Of a DNA stretch of 64,000 nucleotides, positions 59,551 to 64,000 are shown piece by piece. Under the pieces are notes generated by a model that was not told the origin of the DNA, searched no databases, and saw only the letters and a list, made by a program, of their open reading frames with translations. Every line of letters begins with the position of its first letter. Position 1 is the stretch's first letter. Source of the stretch: Plectrocnemia conspersa (taxonomy: Eukaryota > Arthropoda > Insecta > Trichoptera > Polycentropodidae); contig VTFK01000094.1 of NCBI GenBank assembly GCA_009617715.1, positions 1-64,000 on the forward strand, given 5' to 3'. The position numbers and the translations under genes are program-made.

Positions 59551-59558
59551 GTAAGTTC
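59551..59558 (+). promoter_or_regulatory. 5' splice donor
   Basis: GAG|GTAAGTTC fits the metazoan donor consensus at all key positions and follows codon 71 exactly (phase 0). Confidence 0.8.
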
Positions 59559-62223
59559 ATTTTATTATTCACTCGGCATATTTTGACAAACGACACTATG
59601 AAAAGATCTAAAATAAGTGACTCGTAATCAAAATGCGCAGGAGACCCCTAGTGCCTTATGGGACATTCGAAATATGATAAACAACGCGTCTTGTACGTAA
59701 AAATATCATTTTTCACGCATTTTTTTATTTTTACAAGTACGTGTTATTTCAATATTTATTCTTTACAAATATTAGGTATATGTATCATATCGAAAATAAT
59801 TTCTAACAAATATTATATATTGTTTGTTTACATAATGTTTTGTTTGTTAACGAATGTAAACATAACTGGTGGCTGTGTAGATTCCATTGAATTATCTCAG
59901 GATTTGCTTTAGGCAATGGAAAATTTGATAAATCTGAGTGAGATATAATTGAGTCGGTATAAGGGTTTGAACCATATTTACAATTTAACCTTTGAAGTCA
60001 CCAATTATTTAATAAAATATATTTAATTATTAAAATAAAAATTAGGTTTTTTGTTAAAAAATTTAAACATGAAACAGGTAAACAGATCGTAATTAAAATA
60101 ACAAACTATTTAATACCACTAAATATTTTAAAAATTAGGAAAAATATTTTACATGAAATTAGTATAGATTAAAAAAATATTTAATATATTGTACAAAATA
60201 TAATTAAATTTGAGCTTTATAATTTTTCTTTAAAATTAAAAATAACTATTAGAAAAAATTATACGTATATATTATATATAATATGCACGTACGAGTTATT
60301 TAATTGGAAAGTATTTATCTATTATTTATTATTAATATTCTCTATTGTTTTTAGTAGTCTATATGAAATTATATTTATGCTAGCGTTTTTTTCTATCCAC
60401 AAAGCATTTGTATCTTCAGCTTATTAAGCCATGTTTTCTTTATCAAAAAAACGAAATGTTATAAGTCTTAAAAACGTTGACCTTTCAAAGTTCTCTTTAT
60501 CTGCAGGAAAGGGAAAAGTTACAAGAGGCAATTTTTAATAAATATAGTGACTGTAAAATTATGACTTTGTTCATTTCAAGGCAAAAATTGACGATATAGA
60601 CAAATATTGACAATAGTCTTTAAAACTCGTGAATCGAGGAATTGTATTGCATTGACAAGCGCAGCAGTGAAATATGCGTTGCAGCGTAGCCAAATCTCCA
60701 CCTGTTTCAAATCTAATATATAAATATTGTTGTATAAAATTCGATGGAAATTAAAAAATCTAATAGCACTCCAAAATGTATAATTAGACGTTGCGTCAAG
60801 AGATGGTTAGCAAAATTGATTTTCCTAGTCTTAACCAGGCGTATGTAAGAATATAATAAATTCACTTCCATTCGAAATTCCCTTTTGACAGCACTTATTT
60901 TCGAAATTTATTCCCAAAAAATTACTTCATTAAGTACTTCACACCAAAGTATAACTGAACTCTCAGCAAGCAGCTGCTTCCCTCTGCATGTCAACGGTAA
61001 TCAATGTCTGACATCTATAATTAAATTTGATCTTCAATGACGACTGAATTTTTTATAGACGCAGACAATTATCTTACATACTGTAATAAACTGTAAGTTA
61101 CTCAATTATTACTTCAAAATAATAATATTTGTTTCTTACATAAAATAAAAACACAATGACACCTAGATCAGATTATATCCCATATATTTGTTAAAACATT
61201 TTTTTTTTTTAAATGTAAGGAAAAAATAATTATTTCGCTTAACACTAACTACAAAGATATTTAATCGAATTTCGCTATTTATTATGTAATATTAATTACA
61301 TCGGGTGTTTCGTTACATAGGTCCGTTACAAATTCAATGAATTGTGTGTTTATTTTAAACGATTATTATAAAACTGTAATTTAAATAAGGGAAAAAATGT
61401 TTAACTAGTAGCTTGTTGATTTTAGAGCAAGATATTAATATTAGATTCGACTTTCAATTTTCTTTTGCATTTTCACATTATTTTGTTTCAATTATAAGTC
61501 CTTATTAATGTGTTCTATAATTTCTTAACCCTTGTTTTATCTAGTATGACGATAATTTAAAATTATTAAGCTAAGTGCAAAAGTCACAATTGAAAAAAAA
61601 TGTTTTAAAGCTCATGATTTGCTATAATTTGTTTTAAATAATTTTTATAGTTTTTCGTATTTAAAATTAAAGTAAATATACTCACATTATATTTTAAAAA
61701 TTAATTTGGAATTGAAGAAGCAGATTTTTTTTTATTAATACTTAAAGTTTTCCTCATCACGTTGCATCTTCCTCAGAATAATTCAACTTATAACGACGTT
61801 TTCTTGATTAGATTAGTATCATGCAAAACAGTAAGATTTATGTAAAATTTTATATTACACAATAAATAAATATCTTATAGGCGCACAAATTTATATTATT
61901 AAACTCGAGCTCTTTTTAAATTTTAATATTAGCTAAAGATTAATATGCTGAAGCAGCACTCGTGTTATTTCATCAGATTTGACGTTGCAAAAACTTGGTT
62001 ATAATAAATTTGAGACAATATAATAAATTTGCAATCAAATGGCCCGTGAGAATTTTGTGACATTGATAAGGGTTTTCCTATTTGACATGTTATAAATTAT
62101 TTCCGCTGAAAAAATAATATCATTCACCACTCAAAACATATTATCAAAAGCTGATCTATATGCTTTGATTCACTATCCATGTTTTTAAAATTAATAAAGT
62201 AATAATCACTTGTGTCTGGCGCA

Positions 62224-62475
62224 AAAACATCTATTGATTGTATAGCACATAATAATTTATAATTAATAATATAGATGAATTGTATAGCACATAATAATTT
62301 ATAATTAATAATATAGATGTCACAAATTCCCAGACTTTCAGTCTAGTGGTTTATACTTATTTGTAGGTATTCATTATGTCCTATTGATTCACTCAATTGG
62401 TACAGATTTGCCCATTGTAATACATTGGGCGTACGTCTGACACGTTACAACGGAAGATTAAATAAAATTAAATAA
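62224..62475 (-). repeat. Unnamed short interspersed repeat, copy C
   Basis: On the minus strand the blocks appear in the same order as in copies A and B: AATCTTCCGTTGTAAC, CGTACGCCCAATGTATTACA, AAATCTGTACCAATTGAGT, AATGAATACCTACAAATAAG, then hairpin AGACTGAAAGTCT (near 62333-62345) and GGGAATTTGTGACATCTA. It closes, after an AT-rich tandem duplication, with TAGATGTTTTTG at about 62224-62235. It lies in the receptor-gene intron. The tandem duplication is specific to this copy. Confidence 0.75.
62237..62320. repeat. 42-bp tandem duplication inside repeat copy C
   Basis: Two adjacent 42-base units beginning ATTGTATAGCACATAATAAT differ only at the last base. Confidence 0.95.
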
Positions 62476-64000
62476 AAAATAAATAACTCTTTAATATGGT
62501 CTCTATAATAATTTCAAAAAAGTCTTTTTTTTAAAATGGTTGAGTTTAGTGTATTAATTAAATTGTCCAATACTAAAGCGTGTTTTTTATATTTACTGAG
62601 GTAGAAATAATAATTACAACTTATTTTAATATTTTAACAGTTTTCAATGTGCCTAAAAATATTTAAAAAAATTTTTTTTTAGGCATTTTATTATTAACTG
62701 GAGGATAATGGCTAGGTTGAACCAAAATCTGACGATTGAAGTGGGAAGGCTACTTAGTTGGTAAAGGGTCGAAGTAACTGTCTGGGCTCGTACTGGATCA
62801 TTTGTGTCAATTTTATGAGTTTCATTGGTTGTAATTAAAGCGCTGAACTTGATTGTAGAATATATTCCGAAGTTCTAAAGTGGCATTTTGACTTACATAT
62901 TGTCAATAGTATGATAATAGAGCAAAAACTATCATATTTCTTATTTCAAAGGACTGGTATTGAATTTTTTTTTTAATTCGAATAAGTAATGGTCATATTT
63001 GACCCTTAGCATCGGTCGGAATTCCTTTATTGTTGATTTTTGTTTGCATCTACTTGCTTAAATTAGTATTAAGAATCTGAGTTGAATGGCGTTTAATTTA
63101 AAATAATACACTCGCATTGCTAGAAAACGGATCGAAAAATATTTTTAGCTCTTAAATATACAACATCTTATTCTATAATAGAAACCAAATATATTATTTT
63201 TGGTAAAAATGTGCCAAACTAAATAAATATGTGTTTGTTAAATTGCATTTGATAATTTTCGATAACATTTTCTTTTATAGAAAATTACTTTAAGAGTAAA
63301 TAAAATGTTAATAAAATAATAACACAAGATAAGACTTGAAATTATTTACTTCAAATATTATTTTTTCAGAAACATTTTAAACAAATATCATGATATTGTT
63401 TAAAATATACAAATGCTTTTATAACACATACATAAAAATTAAGTTTTGGAATTTTGCTTAGGAATGTTTGGCTCTTCATTTTCTATCTAAATAATTTTTC
63501 CTCTTAGTAATGGTCCTTTCTCGGAAGTCTTTTTGCTTTATCCTTTAACGTTTTATGATTATTTGCTGGGTGGTACCTAAAAGTTATTTTAATCGGTTTG
63601 CCCATTTACCTTTCTCATAAATTATATAATATTAATATTAAATTCTGAGCAATAAAATTGAACGCGTTTAAAAACCTTTCAAATTCGCAAAAGGTATTTG
63701 TAGTGAATTTAAAGTTGTACTTGGTTTCGCAGTTAATAAAAACGTATTAAAATTTAATATTATTTTCAGAAAAAATTGTTTACCATACCTTTTATGTAAT
63801 AAAATATTTTTCCTTTTAGAATTACATTAAATTAATTTTCCATTTATCCAACTGTGCCAATATTAATTTTTCCCGTAAAAGAACTTTGTATATAACATCG
63901 GCGAAATCGGAAATTGCGATCAGAGTTCGTTAGATAATCGGAATACGACGAGGGTAAGTCGAAAAATAGGATTTTCATGGTCCAGCATAATATTTCCGAA

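Larger units (their letters stand above)
59551..64000 (+). other. First intron of the receptor-like gene, running out of the window
   Basis: No exon encoding a first transmembrane helix was found up to the window end, so the intron is at least 4.4 kb. It is AT-rich and holds copy C of the short repeat (62224-62475). The 84-codon open frame at 59658-59912 is hydrophobic but lacks splice sites and similarity. A GC-richer end near 63890-63960 contains another donor-like GGGTAAGTCG. Confidence 0.55.

Noticed and set aside
59658..59912. 84-codon hydrophobic open frame downstream of the receptor exon
   Set aside because: Not in phase with the donor, no acceptor at its start, and no transmembrane pattern of a GPCR first helix (no GN motif).
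63890..63960. Donor-like GGGTAAGTCG after a GC-richer segment
   Set aside because: The upstream sequence has a stop in the plausible frame and no acceptor or similarity to a receptor exon.
1..64000. Prokaryote-type systems: CRISPR arrays, operons, phage, toxin-antitoxin
   Set aside because: No spaced direct-repeat arrays, no ribosome binding sites with packed genes; composition, splice sites and transposons are those of an animal nuclear genome.

Overview
The window reads as intergenic and intronic DNA from an animal nuclear genome, most likely an insect. By eye it is strongly AT-rich, with no bacterial-style gene packing, no operons and no long open frames outside transposon remnants. There are insect-type cut-and-paste transposons (hAT, piggyBac, Tc1, mariner), 5'-truncated LINEs, and spliceosomal splice sites around the only host coding exon found. 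The ZMYM1-like hAT and the LINE type would suit a sternorrhynchan hemipteran such as an aphid relative, but that placement is inference.

Layout. 1-176 is the end of a hAT-like element. 824-2830 is a complete-ended hAT element with a perfect 8-bp target duplication and a broken ZMYM1-like transposase on the minus strand. 2839-14600 is mostly unannotated AT-rich DNA with GC-richer islands, a piggyBac-like terminus and a tRNA-derived fragment. 14640-15780 holds two unrelated reverse transcriptase fragments and copy A of an unnamed short repeat. 19975-22440 holds two more copies of the first LINE family and a poly-A tract behind a polyadenylation signal. 27190-28460 is a Tc1 relic interrupted by a piggyBac transposase fragment. 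31567-31801 is a fold-back element. 37950-40270 is an unusual GC-richer block, possibly LTR-derived. 43980-44885 and 53216-54430 are the two best LINE copies. 49122-49334 is copy B of the short repeat. 50640-51140 is a dead mariner transposase. 57380-57743 is a TA-flanked MITE.

The only convincing host gene is at the right edge. An exon at 59196-59550 (acceptor and donor both visible) carries several small upstream ORFs and then 71 codons of a serine/threonine/asparagine-rich N-terminus with five N-glycosylation sequons. This is the shape of a GPCR extracellular head, and its last residues resemble insect CCAP (crustacean cardioactive peptide) receptors. The next exon is not in the window, so the intron is at least 4.4 kb.

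Between the transposons, GC-richer islands with recognisable binding-site words (an RFX X-box, a full CRE, octamer motifs, a kappa-B-like palindrome) could be conserved regulatory DNA, but only cross-species alignment can show that. I found no new multi-gene system. The most unusual items are the short three-copy repeat family with a conserved hairpin, the upstream ORF that overlaps the receptor start by ATGA, the nested Tc1/piggyBac relic, and several perfect palindromes.
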